A DNA stretch of 64,000 nt from Prevotella vespertina (GTDB lineage: Bacteria > Bacteroidota > Bacteroidia > Bacteroidales > Bacteroidaceae): NCBI RefSeq assembly GCF_009728485.1, contig NZ_VVIQ01000002.1:310001-374000 (forward strand), written 5' to 3'. Made by a program: the position numbers and the translations under genes. This document shows, in pieces, positions 20,490 through 29,913 of the stretch. Under the pieces are notes generated by a model. It worked only from the letters and a program-made list of their open reading frames with translations, ran no database searches and was not told the origin of the DNA. How positions within the stretch are numbered: the stretch's first letter is position 1; every line of letters begins with the position of its first letter.

Positions 20490-20521
20490 TAAAGGTACAA
20501 AAAAACAACAACAAAGTCAAA
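20490..20521 (-). promoter_or_regulatory. Promoter of the cas9-cas1-cas2 operon
   Basis: On the minus strand TTTG (20518-20521) and TACCTTTA (20490-20497) are 20 bp apart, one base off the Bacteroidota consensus. The leader to the cas9 ATG is about 20-28 nt. Confidence 0.55.
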
Positions 20522-20536
20522 ATTTCATTAAGAAAA

Positions 20537-20568
20537 TTTGCTTATTATTTTTTTAATACATACCTTTG
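20537..20568 (+). promoter_or_regulatory. Promoter of the tracrRNA
   Basis: TTTG at 20537-20540 and TACCTTTG at 20561-20568 are 20 bp apart, a full consensus match. Transcription should begin near 20575, exactly where complementarity to the CRISPR repeat begins. Confidence 0.75.
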
Positions 20569-20574
20569 TAACGA

Positions 20575-20657
20575 ACTAATTTTAAAGTATTCACAATAAG
20601 GATTATTCCGTTGTGAGAACATTAGGTTGCCTCGTCCTTCTATACGGGGCATTTTTT
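20575..20657 (+). ncRNA. tracrRNA, about 83 nt
   Basis: The 5' part (CTAATTTTAAAG then TATTCACAA, from 20576) is complementary to the first 23 nt of the CRISPR repeat with a small internal mismatch, as in repeat:anti-repeat duplexes. A short AAGG...CC nexus-like element follows. The 3' end is a hairpin (GCCTCGT at 20629-20635 with ACGGGGC at 20644-20650, one G-U pair) and six T. It is divergent from cas9. Ends are predicted from motifs, not mapped. Confidence 0.85.
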
Positions 20658-21182
20658 ATTGTTTAAATATAATCCATCTAGCCACTATCCTAATGTATCA
20701 TTAGGAACAATCAGTAATACCTATATACGTATAAGCTATGACGGGAATGACCGCTAAAATTAAACTCTTCGCACTTTCATAACCTTTTCCTTATTCGGAA
20801 ATACTCGTGTCCTATCCACATTATCACCATCTTCTGACACTATAAAAAGTAAGTAAAAACCACTAAAATACCCCCAACTACACAACTCTTAACACTCGAC
20901 ACATATCATAATGAGGAACTTTTAAATAGAGAAAAACGCCTTATAAAGAACCTAACAATAAGACTTCATTCCCTTCAAAGAGCCTGTGAAAGGCTTTAAC
21001 AATGAGCTATGAATAAGAAATAAGGAATTAATAATCTCTTTCCTGATAGCTAATTTCATTAATTATTCATATCTTTGCAGATGATAAGAGATGCGTATTT
21101 GAGAGAGGCAAACGCTACTTTGTCAATGATTCTATCTATCTGAAGAATGAGAAATAATAGTTCTAACCAATTTTCAAGACCT
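20658..21182 (+). other. Intergenic region with a possible -7 box
   Basis: About 520 bp without a convincing gene. A TATCTTTG box at 21070-21077 is suitably placed to serve the metallopeptidase gene, but a -33 element is not clear. Nothing else is recognisable. Confidence 0.4.
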
Positions 21183-22484
21183 ATGAGAAAAATCATTACT
21201 ACCCTACTCCTCGCACTCTCCATGAGTGCTGTTGCGCAGGATTTCAACCATTACTTTGAGGATGCAACGCTCCGTTTAGATTACATCTTCGCAGGGAATG
21301 CCAAAGAGCAGACCATCGCTGTGGACGAACTATCACGTATCCCACATTGGTATGGCAAGCACGAACGACTAGCAGAAGTGCCCGTTGAGGGCAATGGACA
21401 GGTCATTGTGCGTGACCATCGTACGCAGAAAGTAATCTATCGAAACTCCTTTTCGACTCTATTCCAGGAGTGGCTCACTTATGATGAGGCACAGGGTAAT
21501 AGCAAGAAATCGTTTGAGAACGTCTTTCTAGTACCTTATCCCAAAGATACAGCAGATGTAACTATCGAACTAAGGAACAATCGGCGCGAGGTTACTAACC
21601 GCATGACGCATATCGTTGTACCACAGGATATTCTCATCCGACACATCGGGGAGCGTAATATCACACCTTACGAGACTTTGCAACAGGCTGCTGATCCATC
21701 GCACTGCATACACATTGCATATATTGCGGAGGGTTACACAGAGGCTGAAATGCCTACATTTATAAAGGATTGTCGCATTGCGATGGAGGCTCTCTTCGCT
21801 CACGAACCTTTCAAATCGCTGCGTTCTCGATTCAATATTGTGGCTGTCAAGGCTCCATCCGTTGATAGTGGCACATCCGAACCATCAAAGGGTATATGGA
21901 AGAACACGGCTCTTCACTCTCATTTCGACACTTTCTACAGTGACAGATACCTCACTACACTCCATCTCAAAGACCTCCATGACTGGCTAGCTGGTACGCC
22001 TTACGAACATATCATCGTACTAGTAAACACTGAGAAATATGGTGGTGGCGGTATTCTGAACTCTTACAACCTCTCAATGGCACACCATCCTCTATTCAAA
22101 CCAGTGGTTGTCCACGAGTTTGGACACTCTTTCGCAGGACTTGGTGATGAGTATGCTTATGCCAAAGAAGAGATTAATATGTATCCAAAGGACGTCGAGC
22201 CATGGGAACCGAACCTAACAACTCTGGTCGACTTCCACAATAAGTGGGAAGGAATGATTGATAAGAAGACCCCATTACCGACGCCTGAACCAACCGACTT
22301 AGATAAGCCGAACGCACGCAGGGACAAGTGGAAAGTGGGTGCATACGAGCCTGCTGGCTATGCTCAACATGGTGTTTACCGCGCTTACCCAGACTGCCGT
22401 ATGCGCACAAATGCCCATCCTGAGTTCTGTCCAGCATGCACCCAGGCTATCACTCAACTGATTAAGTTCTATACAGGAGAGTGA
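21183..22484 (+). CDS. Exported zinc metallopeptidase, IgA-peptidase M64 type
   Basis: The 433-aa protein starts with a signal peptide (MRKIITTLLLALSMSAVAQ). Its catalytic motif VVVHEFGHSFAGLGDEYAY gives zinc ligands His311 and His315 with Glu312. The region around it and the Cys pair near the C terminus (DCRM, FCPACTQ) fit family M64, whose founding member cleaves IgA; most relatives in Bacteroidota are of unknown target. An in-frame ATG 36 bp upstream is possible but would place a polar tail before the signal peptide, so 21183 is chosen. Confidence 0.85.
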   Translation: MRKIITTLLLALSMSAVAQDFNHYFEDATLRLDYIFAGNAKEQTIAVDELSRIPHWYGKHERLAEVPVEGNGQVIVRDHRTQKVIYRNSFSTLFQEWLTYDEAQGNSKKSFENVFLVPYPKDTADVTIELRNNRREVTNRMTHIVVPQDILIRHIGERNITPYETLQQAADPSHCIHIAYIAEGYTEAEMPTFIKDCRIAMEALFAHEPFKSLRSRFNIVAVKAPSVDSGTSEPSKGIWKNTALHSHFDTFYSDRYLTTLHLKDLHDWLAGTPYEHIIVLVNTEKYGGGGILNSYNLSMAHHPLFKPVVVHEFGHSFAGLGDEYAYAKEEINMYPKDVEPWEPNLTTLVDFHNKWEGMIDKKTPLPTPEPTDLDKPNARRDKWKVGAYEPAGYAQHGVYRAYPDCRMRTNAHPEFCPACTQAITQLIKFYTGE

Positions 22485-22520
22485 AGATTCAAGTCTTCCT
22501 GAAGTCTTTTAGTATTCTAT

Positions 22521-22542
22521 CCTGCCCCATCCACGGGGCAGG
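22521..22542 (+). terminator. GC-rich hairpin after the metallopeptidase gene
   Basis: An 8-bp perfect stem (CCTGCCCC with GGGGCAGG) lies 37 bp after the stop codon. It lacks a clear T run, so termination here is only likely. Confidence 0.5.
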
Positions 22543-22589
22543 AATACGTATTGTTGTCTAAAGACGATAGTTTTATTGGAATCAACGAG

Positions 22590-22664
22590 GGCATCTCTTC
22601 GATGGCAAGAGAGCCTCTCTTCCTATTAACGAAACGCCCTTCTCTATTGGAGAAGGGCGTTTCC
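22590..22664. repeat. Intergenic tandem array, 22-bp period (GGCGTTTCC family)
   Basis: Units at 22590, 22612, 22634 and 22656 are spaced exactly 22 bp and alternate between GGC-type and inverse GCC-type cores, so adjacent units can pair (ACGCCCTTCTC with GAGAAGGGCGT). It lies between convergent genes. Confidence 0.65.
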
Positions 22665-22848
22665 TTTAATTCAAGGGATTAATACTTTAAGATTCAAAAC
22701 ATAGTTTCCTCTATAAGAAAACACAACTAACTATACTGAAAACAATTATCTAATAAAAACTTGTTAAACTATTACTTCAGATAGAAATAAGCCTTTCTAC
22801 TCCCCTTCCTAGTCGGCAAGGGAAAAAGATACGGGGCGTCCTCTCTAT

Positions 22849-24927
22849 CTAAAATCTACGTTCTGCGATCTCAAATGTACTACAAGGTAGTCCCTTTTCA
22901 TTCACAAGATTCGCACGAGTAAACGGCTGCCAACCATAGCGAACACTAACAGGATGGGCTACTACTGACCCACACGACACACGCACCTGATAACCATTCT
23001 CTATCGTTGCTTGGGCTTCATGATAAATACCATCGGCACCCGCAAGCTCAAAGCCTATCAATCGGTTGCCCATGAAATGAAGTTCCTTTGTATTTGAGAA
23101 AGTCAACAATAAGCCTCCATCAACGGATTCAACTCGCTCTATAACAGGTCCCTCTGACACAATATCATGTCCATAACTATGGTGCAAAACTTGCATGGCG
23201 AGCCGCTCACCTACAGGTTTCTTATTGGTGTAATGCACATCAAGTGAATCGCCCAAATCGCTTGTCACCGTCATCCAAGTATGCTCCAACCCTAACGCCA
23301 TACGCCGTTGTGAATCACGGAAACGCGGCCAGGAACGACGGTTCAGACTAGATAGTTGTACGAAATAAAAGGGCATCTTCTTCTGTTGAAAGAAGTTTCG
23401 CCAACTTTTCTCCAACAATGGGAAGAGGCGTTCATGCAGCTCGATGTTATGCGCATTCGACTCTCCTTGATACCACACAATACCTTTCAACGTATAACCC
23501 AACAAAGGTGTCATAGCTGTCTCGAACATATAAGCAGGCGCATAAGGGTGCTGTTGCAATGGATTCTTGCTATTGGCAATATTCTGCAAAGCACGTTCTC
23601 TTGCCCACTTCATACCGAAATCGCCATGATACCAGTCCCGCAAGATTGCAGAGAAGTCCTTTTCAAGGGTCGAACGGTCAATCCATGACTCTGTGGTAGT
23701 GCCTCCTACGGCATTACAAATCACACCTATAGGTACCTGCAGACTGTCTGCTAAACCCTTAGCGAAGTGATATGCGACTGCTGAGAAGCCCGATAACGAT
23801 TCGACCGAACAGTTACGCCATGGTCCAACTCGCATGAGTTGGTGGCGATTAACCGAGTCGCACACCGCTTCCGACCAGCTCACAGCATTCGTTGGATAGC
23901 GTGTTGACATATTAAAGAGATGTATTAAGGGTTGTGAACCAGCCTCCGCAAGGTCTTGCTTACCACTTTGTACGGCGGAGATAGGCAACTCCATATTCGA
24001 TTGTCCCGAACACAACCACACCTCTCCAACGTATATATCTTTCAACGTCAGCCGCTCTTTACCTGCTGCAACTATTGCTTTGTAAGGACCGCCAGCCTTT
24101 CGAGCAGGGAAATTAATGCTCCATGTACCATCGTCTGCAGCTGTTGTGGATTGATTCTGACCATCGAAACTTACCTTAACAACCATCTTTGCATTGGCAG
24201 AACCACGAAAGATAATCGGTTCGTTACGCTGCATTACCATCCCATCGCTATATAGTGGCGCAAGAGATAACCCTCCATAATTACCTGTCATAGCCTTATA
24301 TACAGTCTCAGCGATGATCTCTGCACCTTCAGCATTGGGGTGTAGCGCATCCGCAAAGAGGTCTGGACGATTGTGAAGAGGCGTATAGAGGTCTATTAAT
24401 GGGAGGTTCTCAGCCATTGCCACTTGCTTGATATGCTGTTGAATGAGGCTATGCCAGTCCCTAGTTCCGCTCTCGAAGCGAGGGTGGCGTTCGAAGATTG
24501 ACGACATCAAGCACACCCATATCTGTGCTTTAGGGTTCACTTTGCGGAAGGAGTTGACGAGTTCTATATAGTTAGAATTGAACTCTTCAGCATATTCAGA
24601 CCAATTACGAGGGTCCGTGTCATTGAGTCCTAAATGGATAATAACCCTATCGGCTTTGAAAGCTAACGCTTCTTTGTATTCCTTCTGGTCGATATATGGA
24701 CGGTGACCATGGCTTAGAAGTGTACTTCCAGAGTGCCCGAAATTACGCACATCGTACTTATCTCCTAACATTCTCTGCAACTGCACGGGGTAACAATCAG
24801 CGTCCCTATTGGTCAAACCATACCCCCATGTAACACTATTACCCACACACGCCACCTTGATGCGTCCGTCAGCAAATGCCATCAGAACCATCAGGAACAT
24901 CATTAATAATAAAGTAAGTCGTTTCAT
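22849..24927 (-). CDS. Two-domain carbohydrate esterase: SGNH hydrolase plus sialate O-acetylesterase-like
   Basis: The 692-aa exported protein begins MKRLTLLLMMFLMVLMAFA. The N-terminal domain is an SGNH hydrolase, with blocks GNSVTWGYG (nucleophile Ser), LGLNDTDP and DALHPNAEG. The C-terminal domain has CSGQSNMELP and YQGESNA, hallmarks of sialate 9-O-acetylesterase-like enzymes. Both remove acyl groups from sugars, so it probably strips acetyl groups from host sialic acids or plant or mucin glycans before cleavage. Which substrate applies is unknown. Confidence 0.85.
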   Translation of the reverse strand: MKRLTLLLMMFLMVLMAFADGRIKVACVGNSVTWGYGLTNRDADCYPVQLQRMLGDKYDVRNFGHSGSTLLSHGHRPYIDQKEYKEALAFKADRVIIHLGLNDTDPRNWSEYAEEFNSNYIELVNSFRKVNPKAQIWVCLMSSIFERHPRFESGTRDWHSLIQQHIKQVAMAENLPLIDLYTPLHNRPDLFADALHPNAEGAEIIAETVYKAMTGNYGGLSLAPLYSDGMVMQRNEPIIFRGSANAKMVVKVSFDGQNQSTTAADDGTWSINFPARKAGGPYKAIVAAGKERLTLKDIYVGEVWLCSGQSNMELPISAVQSGKQDLAEAGSQPLIHLFNMSTRYPTNAVSWSEAVCDSVNRHQLMRVGPWRNCSVESLSGFSAVAYHFAKGLADSLQVPIGVICNAVGGTTTESWIDRSTLEKDFSAILRDWYHGDFGMKWARERALQNIANSKNPLQQHPYAPAYMFETAMTPLLGYTLKGIVWYQGESNAHNIELHERLFPLLEKSWRNFFQQKKMPFYFVQLSSLNRRSWPRFRDSQRRMALGLEHTWMTVTSDLGDSLDVHYTNKKPVGERLAMQVLHHSYGHDIVSEGPVIERVESVDGGLLLTFSNTKELHFMGNRLIGFELAGADGIYHEAQATIENGYQVRVSCGSVVAHPVSVRYGWQPFTRANLVNEKGLPCSTFEIAERRF

Positions 24928-25150
24928 AATAGATTTATCTAAGCAGTCGAGACACCATCTCCACCACCTTATTATATCGTATAAATACGTCGGCGAAATT
25001 ACTTATTTTCTTACTAACTAGCAAGAGAATGCTTTGCAAAATGGCTTTATCTAGCCTAATTGAGGATTTTCCTTCCTATTTAACCCTTATCTCGTCAACA
25101 TAAAACTAATGATTATCTTGGATGCAAGAAATAAGTCCTTTATCAAAAGC

Positions 25151-25180
25151 GACGCCCCGACTCTATTGAGTCAAGGCGTC
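25151..25180 (-). terminator. Probable terminator of the second sulfatase gene
   Basis: A nested stem (GACGCC with GGCGTC enclosing GACTC with GAGTC and a 4-nt loop) lies 44 bp past the stop at 25224. In minus-strand sense only a short CTTTTG follows, so it is a moderate terminator. Confidence 0.55.
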
Positions 25181-25223
25181 TTCACAATTCATTAATAGTC
25201 CGTGATAAGTACAAAGTTGCCAC

Positions 25224-26768
25224 TTAGTATTGGTTCCTAATAGGGTCATTGTATTGTACTTGAAGCTCTTTTAGCTCCTTCTTCAATCGTTCTGTGAGTT
25301 TCTCCGTACCCTTTTGTCCATAGATGTTATGCAGTTGTGAAGGGTCCTTCTTGAGGTCATAAAGCTCCCAAGAGTCTATATCGTTATAGAAATGAATCAG
25401 TGTGTAACGCTTCGTCCGAATACCATAATGACGGCAGACAGAGTGCTCTGCGGGGTATTCATAGTAATGGTAATACAGCGATTTACGCCAGTCTGCAGGC
25501 TTCTTACCCTGTAACAAAGGCAAGAGCGAACACCCTTGAATATCCGAAGGAACCTTTACACCAGCTGCTTCTAAGAATGTTGGTGCATAGTCAATGTTCT
25601 GTACCATCTCATTAACAACGCCTTGTTTCCCACCCGGACAATAGATCAGCAGTGGTGTACGGAACGACTCTTCATACATGAATCTCTTATCAAACCAACC
25701 GTGTTCACCCATGTAGAAACCTTGGTCGGAGGTGTAGACTATCATCGTATTATCCAATAGATTCTTCTCACGGAGATACTCAATTACACGTCCAACATTG
25801 CGATCTACCGACCGAATCACACGCATATAATCATGCATGTAACGCTGGTACTTCCATTCAGCTAACGCCTTCCCCGATAGCTTATCAGCCTTAAACTTCT
25901 GTATAATAGGGTCATAATGGCGATCCCATTGAGCCTTTTGTGAGGGTGTCATACGCTCATAGTTACGACGTCCCCACGCTTCCAACTCCTTGTCAGAGTG
26001 TATCTCCTGCTCGTGATCCGCCATCTTATTATCATAGACAATGTCCATATCTTTGATAATACTCATCTTCTGTTTCTGTGCTGCCAGACGCCCTTCATAG
26101 TTATCATAGAACGTCTCGGGCAATGGATACTGCACATCATTGAAGAGGTCTAAGTCGCATGTATCAGGGTTCCAAACACGATGAGGAGCCTTGTTGTGCA
26201 TTAGTAAGCAGAAAGGCTTGGAAGGGTCTCTTTTATTCTCCATCCAGTCTATTGCGAGGTCAGCAATGATGTTCGTCACATATCCCTGACGCTTTAGTGG
26301 CTTGCCATTACATAAGAAGTCGGGGTTGTAATAGTCGCCTTGTCCAATGAGAATGTCCCAATAGTTGAAGCCAGTAGGCAGTGATGTGAGGTGCCACTTA
26401 CCGATCATTGCGGTCTGATACCCTGCACTCTGTAAGAGCTTAGGAAAGGTTTGCTGTCCTCCATCAAACGTCTTGGTGTTATCTGTGAAACCATTTGCAT
26501 GACTGTGCTTACCCGTTAACATACATGCTCGGGAGGGTCCGCTAAGGGAGTTAGCAACGAAACTCTCTTGGAATTTCACACCATGATTGGCAATCCAATC
26601 GATGTTTGGTGTATCAATGAAACGCTTATCGTAGGCACTAATCGTTTGATAGGAATGGTCGTCACTCATGATATAAACGATATTCATGGGCTTCTTCTGT
26701 GCCTGAGCAGGTAGGATGGCGCCCAATGCGAGGGTGCCTGTCACGCAGCATAGGATTTTAGTTTGCAT
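25224..26768 (-). CDS. S-type sulfatase, probably N-acetylglucosamine-6-sulfatase-like
   Basis: The 514-aa exported protein has MNIVYIMSDDHSY for metal binding and the activation motif Ser76-Gly-Pro-Ser-Arg, so Ser76 would become formylglycine. Later KWHLTSLP and YTSDQGFYMGEHGWFDKRF match sulfatases that act on N-acetylglucosamine-6-sulfate in heparan and mucin glycans. The general class is certain; the sugar preference is inferred from resemblance. It sits next to the esterase gene, on the same strand but with its own terminator. Confidence 0.88.
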   Translation of the reverse strand: MQTKILCCVTGTLALGAILPAQAQKKPMNIVYIMSDDHSYQTISAYDKRFIDTPNIDWIANHGVKFQESFVANSLSGPSRACMLTGKHSHANGFTDNTKTFDGGQQTFPKLLQSAGYQTAMIGKWHLTSLPTGFNYWDILIGQGDYYNPDFLCNGKPLKRQGYVTNIIADLAIDWMENKRDPSKPFCLLMHNKAPHRVWNPDTCDLDLFNDVQYPLPETFYDNYEGRLAAQKQKMSIIKDMDIVYDNKMADHEQEIHSDKELEAWGRRNYERMTPSQKAQWDRHYDPIIQKFKADKLSGKALAEWKYQRYMHDYMRVIRSVDRNVGRVIEYLREKNLLDNTMIVYTSDQGFYMGEHGWFDKRFMYEESFRTPLLIYCPGGKQGVVNEMVQNIDYAPTFLEAAGVKVPSDIQGCSLLPLLQGKKPADWRKSLYYHYYEYPAEHSVCRHYGIRTKRYTLIHFYNDIDSWELYDLKKDPSQLHNIYGQKGTEKLTERLKKELKELQVQYNDPIRNQY

Positions 26769-26978
26769 AGGTAATAACTGACTTTTAGGTTTTAAAGGAG
26801 GGCTATTAGGATCATAATCAATGCGTCTAATCTCCTGTAATCACCCCCATTTAGGTTTGTCAACACAAATGTAATACTTTTGGAGAAGTCCTCCAAAGAA
26901 ATGAGCAGATTTGTTGTTAAATAGGAAAGGAAGCCTCATCAAAAATCAACAACAGCCTCTGCCCAATTCCATCTACAG

Positions 26979-27219
26979 CCTCTCCCCCGCCCCCTCTCCG
27001 AATGGAACAACCCCACCCAACCTCCCCTAAGGGGAGGAGTGCCTAACGGGTGCCAGTTAGAAAATAGTTTCTTTAATTCAAAAGGGGCGTTTCTTCGATA
27101 TGAAGAGGGCGTTCTGTTGCATCGAAGAGAGGCTTTCTTCATATCGAAGAAACGCCCTTCTTGTTTGTAAATAAGACTATCTACTCCCCTCTCCATTCGG
27201 AGAGGGGGCGGGGGTGAGG
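26979..27219. repeat. Long-spaced inverted repeat enclosing a 22-bp-period array
   Basis: A 28-bp arm (26979-27006) and its inverse (27192-27219) match at 27 positions; both contain CCCCCGCCCCCTCTCCGAAT. Between them are a 17-nt palindrome (CCTCCCCTAAGGGGAGG, 27021-27037) and four units of the GGCGTTC family at 27086, 27108, 27130 and 27152, again 22 bp apart. This could be a small non-coding mobile or extragenic palindromic element. No gene is present. Confidence 0.65.
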
Positions 27220-27229
27220 CTCTTTCTTA

Positions 27230-27270
27230 CACAAAAAACTCCGCCCCTACATTCGCATGCAAGGGCGGAG
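27230..27270 (-). terminator. Terminator of the SusC/SusD operon
   Basis: An 8-bp stem (CTCCGCCC, 27239-27246, with GGGCGGAG, 27263-27270) is followed in minus-strand sense by six T. It is about 50 bp past the last lipoprotein gene. Confidence 0.75.
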
Positions 27271-27320
27271 TCAGGGTGAAAACACCCTTTTCTATATCAT
27301 GATTGAATTTAAAGTTGCAT

Positions 27321-28382
27321 TTATCTACGTGTTAACTTCGGATTAACATACACCTCTCCGATTCCACGGAAAGCACCCATAACGGGCTTCGTGTCGGTGA
27401 ATCGGTTCCAACCATAGGATGAGAAGGTTTGTTCGGAAGCTAACTTCTGTGCCTCACGGAACACTAGATTACCATTGTTATCGAACGTGAGTAGGATGCT
27501 TTCCTTCGTTCCGTTGATGGCAGTCTCATGTTCCTTACTGAAGTCATCAGCAACGATTACACTGATAAGGTACTCATATACGCCTGGAACAACCTCTTTC
27601 TTGCCAACAATCTTACCATTCATCATCTCAAAGCCTTTGCCTGGTGTGAAGCTAACCTCCCACTTGTATTGATTGTCAACGATGAAGTTTGCCTTGTTCG
27701 TACCCGTTGCCTCAATGCGAACAGACGATGTCTTCTCTGCTAAGTCACGACTTGGAAGGCGCATCTTAGCCGTTTGCACATAATCGCCAACCACATCGTT
27801 GAGCGAAGCCTGTACCACTTTCAATGAGTCAACAAGCCCTATTGCCTTGGCTGTAACCCACCCTACACGTGGACGCCCCGTCGTATTAGCTTCGACCTTG
27901 ACGTTTATTTTCCCATTCGTATTGCCTACCTTAATCCAATCAGCCGTCCCACTATACTCAACGGGGACGTTAGAAGTAGCAATCAAAGAGCGTTCAACAG
28001 CCTCATCTCCAGCATAGATATCCTCGCCAGTAGGCAACCCGAAGGTCACACCCTCCTGTTGGATATTCAGTGTGATAGAGTCTCCTTGCTCATTCTTAAC
28101 CACCAATAGCGTGTTACGCGATTGTGCGCTCGTATTCGGTTGAGCCGTCAGTGATAGCTTCTCTGCCGTTTTCGTCACTGTAAGCCAAGCATCAAGTGCA
28201 TAGGCACGAGCGGGTTCTTTACTCATTACAACCTCATGTGTCTCACCGAGAACACCAAAGTCTGTCTCTGCTTTCACCACCTTCAGCCCTGCAGCATACA
28301 CTGGTAAATCATTGTCACTACTGCATGCTGCACCCAAGAATACCGATGCGGCAGCTATGAAGATATAGATATATTTGTTCAT
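27321..28382 (-). CDS. BACON-like surface lipoprotein of the SusCD operon
   Basis: The 353-aa protein has a lipoprotein signal (MNKYIYIFIAAASVFLGAAC). One or two Ig-like repeats follow, with the WLTVTKTAEKLSLTA...NTLLVVKN pattern of BACON domains, which bind carbohydrate or mucin. The C-terminal part has no recognised domain. An ATG four codons earlier (28394) overlaps the preceding stop as ATGA, which suggests translational coupling; either start gives the same mature protein. It is the last gene of the operon and is probably a surface binding component. Confidence 0.75.
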   Translation of the reverse strand: MNKYIYIFIAAASVFLGAACSSDNDLPVYAAGLKVVKAETDFGVLGETHEVVMSKEPARAYALDAWLTVTKTAEKLSLTAQPNTSAQSRNTLLVVKNEQGDSITLNIQQEGVTFGLPTGEDIYAGDEAVERSLIATSNVPVEYSGTADWIKVGNTNGKINVKVEANTTGRPRVGWVTAKAIGLVDSLKVVQASLNDVVGDYVQTAKMRLPSRDLAEKTSSVRIEATGTNKANFIVDNQYKWEVSFTPGKGFEMMNGKIVGKKEVVPGVYEYLISVIVADDFSKEHETAINGTKESILLTFDNNGNLVFREAQKLASEQTFSSYGWNRFTDTKPVMGAFRGIGEVYVNPKLTRR

Positions 28383-28390
28383 AATCAGTA

Positions 28391-29668
28391 TCAATTTATT
28401 TTCGTCATGTACTCTATTCCTGGCAGAGTAAACGCATAAGTGTAACTGCCATCAGGCTTCATAATAGGCGACAAGTCCTCTCCGTAGGCAACACCAAAGA
28501 ACGAGTCGACCTTATGCCCAGTGATTTGTCCACTATCATCAGCCGTTGCGCGCTCCATATCTTCATCCCACGTGAAGAGTAAACTACCCTTACCTTCACC
28601 AAAGAGTTTACCTTCCTCCTTTGATCCAGGTACTAGAACGATACCTGCGGGATAGGTATATGTAGGGTCAGTAACAGGCTGTCCAGGCAATTCGAGTTTG
28701 CCTGTTGCAGGGTCATAAGTCATGAGTATCTCATATTCAACATTACCTATCTGCAACTTACCTTTTAGCGTGTTTGCCACCGTTCCCATGCTTAGTGTGA
28801 GTGTTATCTTACGTCTTATGCTTGTCTTCAGACGCCAAGTACCAATCCAGAAGTCTATGTCCTTATGATTCTTCGGCAGGTATTGCACAATGCGCAAATC
28901 GCCCTCTGTGAGCGTACGCGACTCTTCGTTCCATGTGAAGTTTTGATATTTCTTACCATTGAAGAACAATGGTTCGCGTAGCGAAATACCTGTTGGTGTG
29001 GTGCAATAAGGCATATCCAATGTCTTATCACCTATAGTCATTGTAAAGCGACGAGTCGATCCATCGATGTTGCACTGACCGAGTGAGTCGGTGCCAAGGA
29101 AGCAATTGTAGGTATTGACATTCATACCATCTTTAACGGTGATAATGCCCATCATCATCTCTTCCCAACTAGCGTCTTTAGGCAAGCGAGTGAGTACCAT
29201 CTCGTTTTTCCACTTCCTTCCACGCAAGTAAATACTATCGTTCGTAGCACGAAGAATGCTAAATTCATAGTCACCTTGCACTCCATCGGGGTTGCCCAAC
29301 CATGGTTCTGCAAGTGGATGAATCACCTTGTTATACTCATTGAAGGATAACATCGGACCTTGATCCTTGACTACCTCGTATCCAGAAGTAGCCTGTTCCT
29401 CGGGATCTTGCACGTCGCCCATAGCCGTTACATGCCCATTCTTGAACTTCAACAAGAGCGTATAACCACCATAACTATAGTCCTTTCCAGCATAATAATG
29501 CAACATCCAACCACCTTCGGAAGACTCCAATAGCTGGGTATAATCCGATACACTCTTGTCGATACGCTCGGCTGCTGGCTGGTCGAAGAGTGTCTTATCA
29601 TCATGTAAACACGACTGCATAGACAGTCCCAACACGATGGTTAAGAATAGAAAACATAGTTTTTTCAT
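28391..29668 (-). CDS. DUF4302-type lipoprotein
   Basis: The 425-aa protein has a signal peptide and lipobox (GLSMQSC). The conserved stretch ESSEGGWMLHYYAGKDYSYGGYTLLLKF is typical of the DUF4302 lipoproteins that accompany a SusC/SusD pair and a zinc metallohydrolase. The function of the family is unknown; its place suggests nutrient capture at the cell surface. Confidence 0.8.
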   Translation of the reverse strand: MKKLCFLFLTIVLGLSMQSCLHDDKTLFDQPAAERIDKSVSDYTQLLESSEGGWMLHYYAGKDYSYGGYTLLLKFKNGHVTAMGDVQDPEEQATSGYEVVKDQGPMLSFNEYNKVIHPLAEPWLGNPDGVQGDYEFSILRATNDSIYLRGRKWKNEMVLTRLPKDASWEEMMMGIITVKDGMNVNTYNCFLGTDSLGQCNIDGSTRRFTMTIGDKTLDMPYCTTPTGISLREPLFFNGKKYQNFTWNEESRTLTEGDLRIVQYLPKNHKDIDFWIGTWRLKTSIRRKITLTLSMGTVANTLKGKLQIGNVEYEILMTYDPATGKLELPGQPVTDPTYTYPAGIVLVPGSKEEGKLFGEGKGSLLFTWDEDMERATADDSGQITGHKVDSFFGVAYGEDLSPIMKPDGSYTYAFTLPGIEYMTKIN

Positions 29669-29835
29669 TTTCTTCTTTCGTTTTATTTCTACGGTCTAAA
29701 CTCTTTCCTAATAACAAGCTCATGGCTATTTTCAACTTCCAATAGCCTGCCCAAGAGGCGAAGAGCCTAACGGAAATGAGTTAGAACACAATTATTTGTT
29801 TTTTGTGATGAGGATTTCTGTATAAGAGAGAGCAC

Positions 29836-29909
29836 GTTCCTCTATTTGAAGAGGGCGTTCCCTTGAAGTGAAGAGGGCGTCTCCTTGAGGTGAAGGGAGG
29901 CTTTCTTCC
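29836..29909. repeat. Intergenic tandem array, 22-bp period, inside the operon
   Basis: Units at 29836, 29857, 29879 and 29901 (21, 22, 22 bp) read GTTCC...GAAGAGGGC. It fills the 245-bp gap between the metallohydrolase and DUF4302 genes, the only large gap in the operon, and ends 5 bp before the metallohydrolase stop codon. Confidence 0.65.
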
Positions 29910-29913
29910 TTTC

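Noticed and set aside
26939-27196. Minus-strand frame of 85 codons before the BACON-like gene
   Set aside because: It runs through the inverted repeat and the 22-bp array, has low-complexity sequence, and has no start signal.
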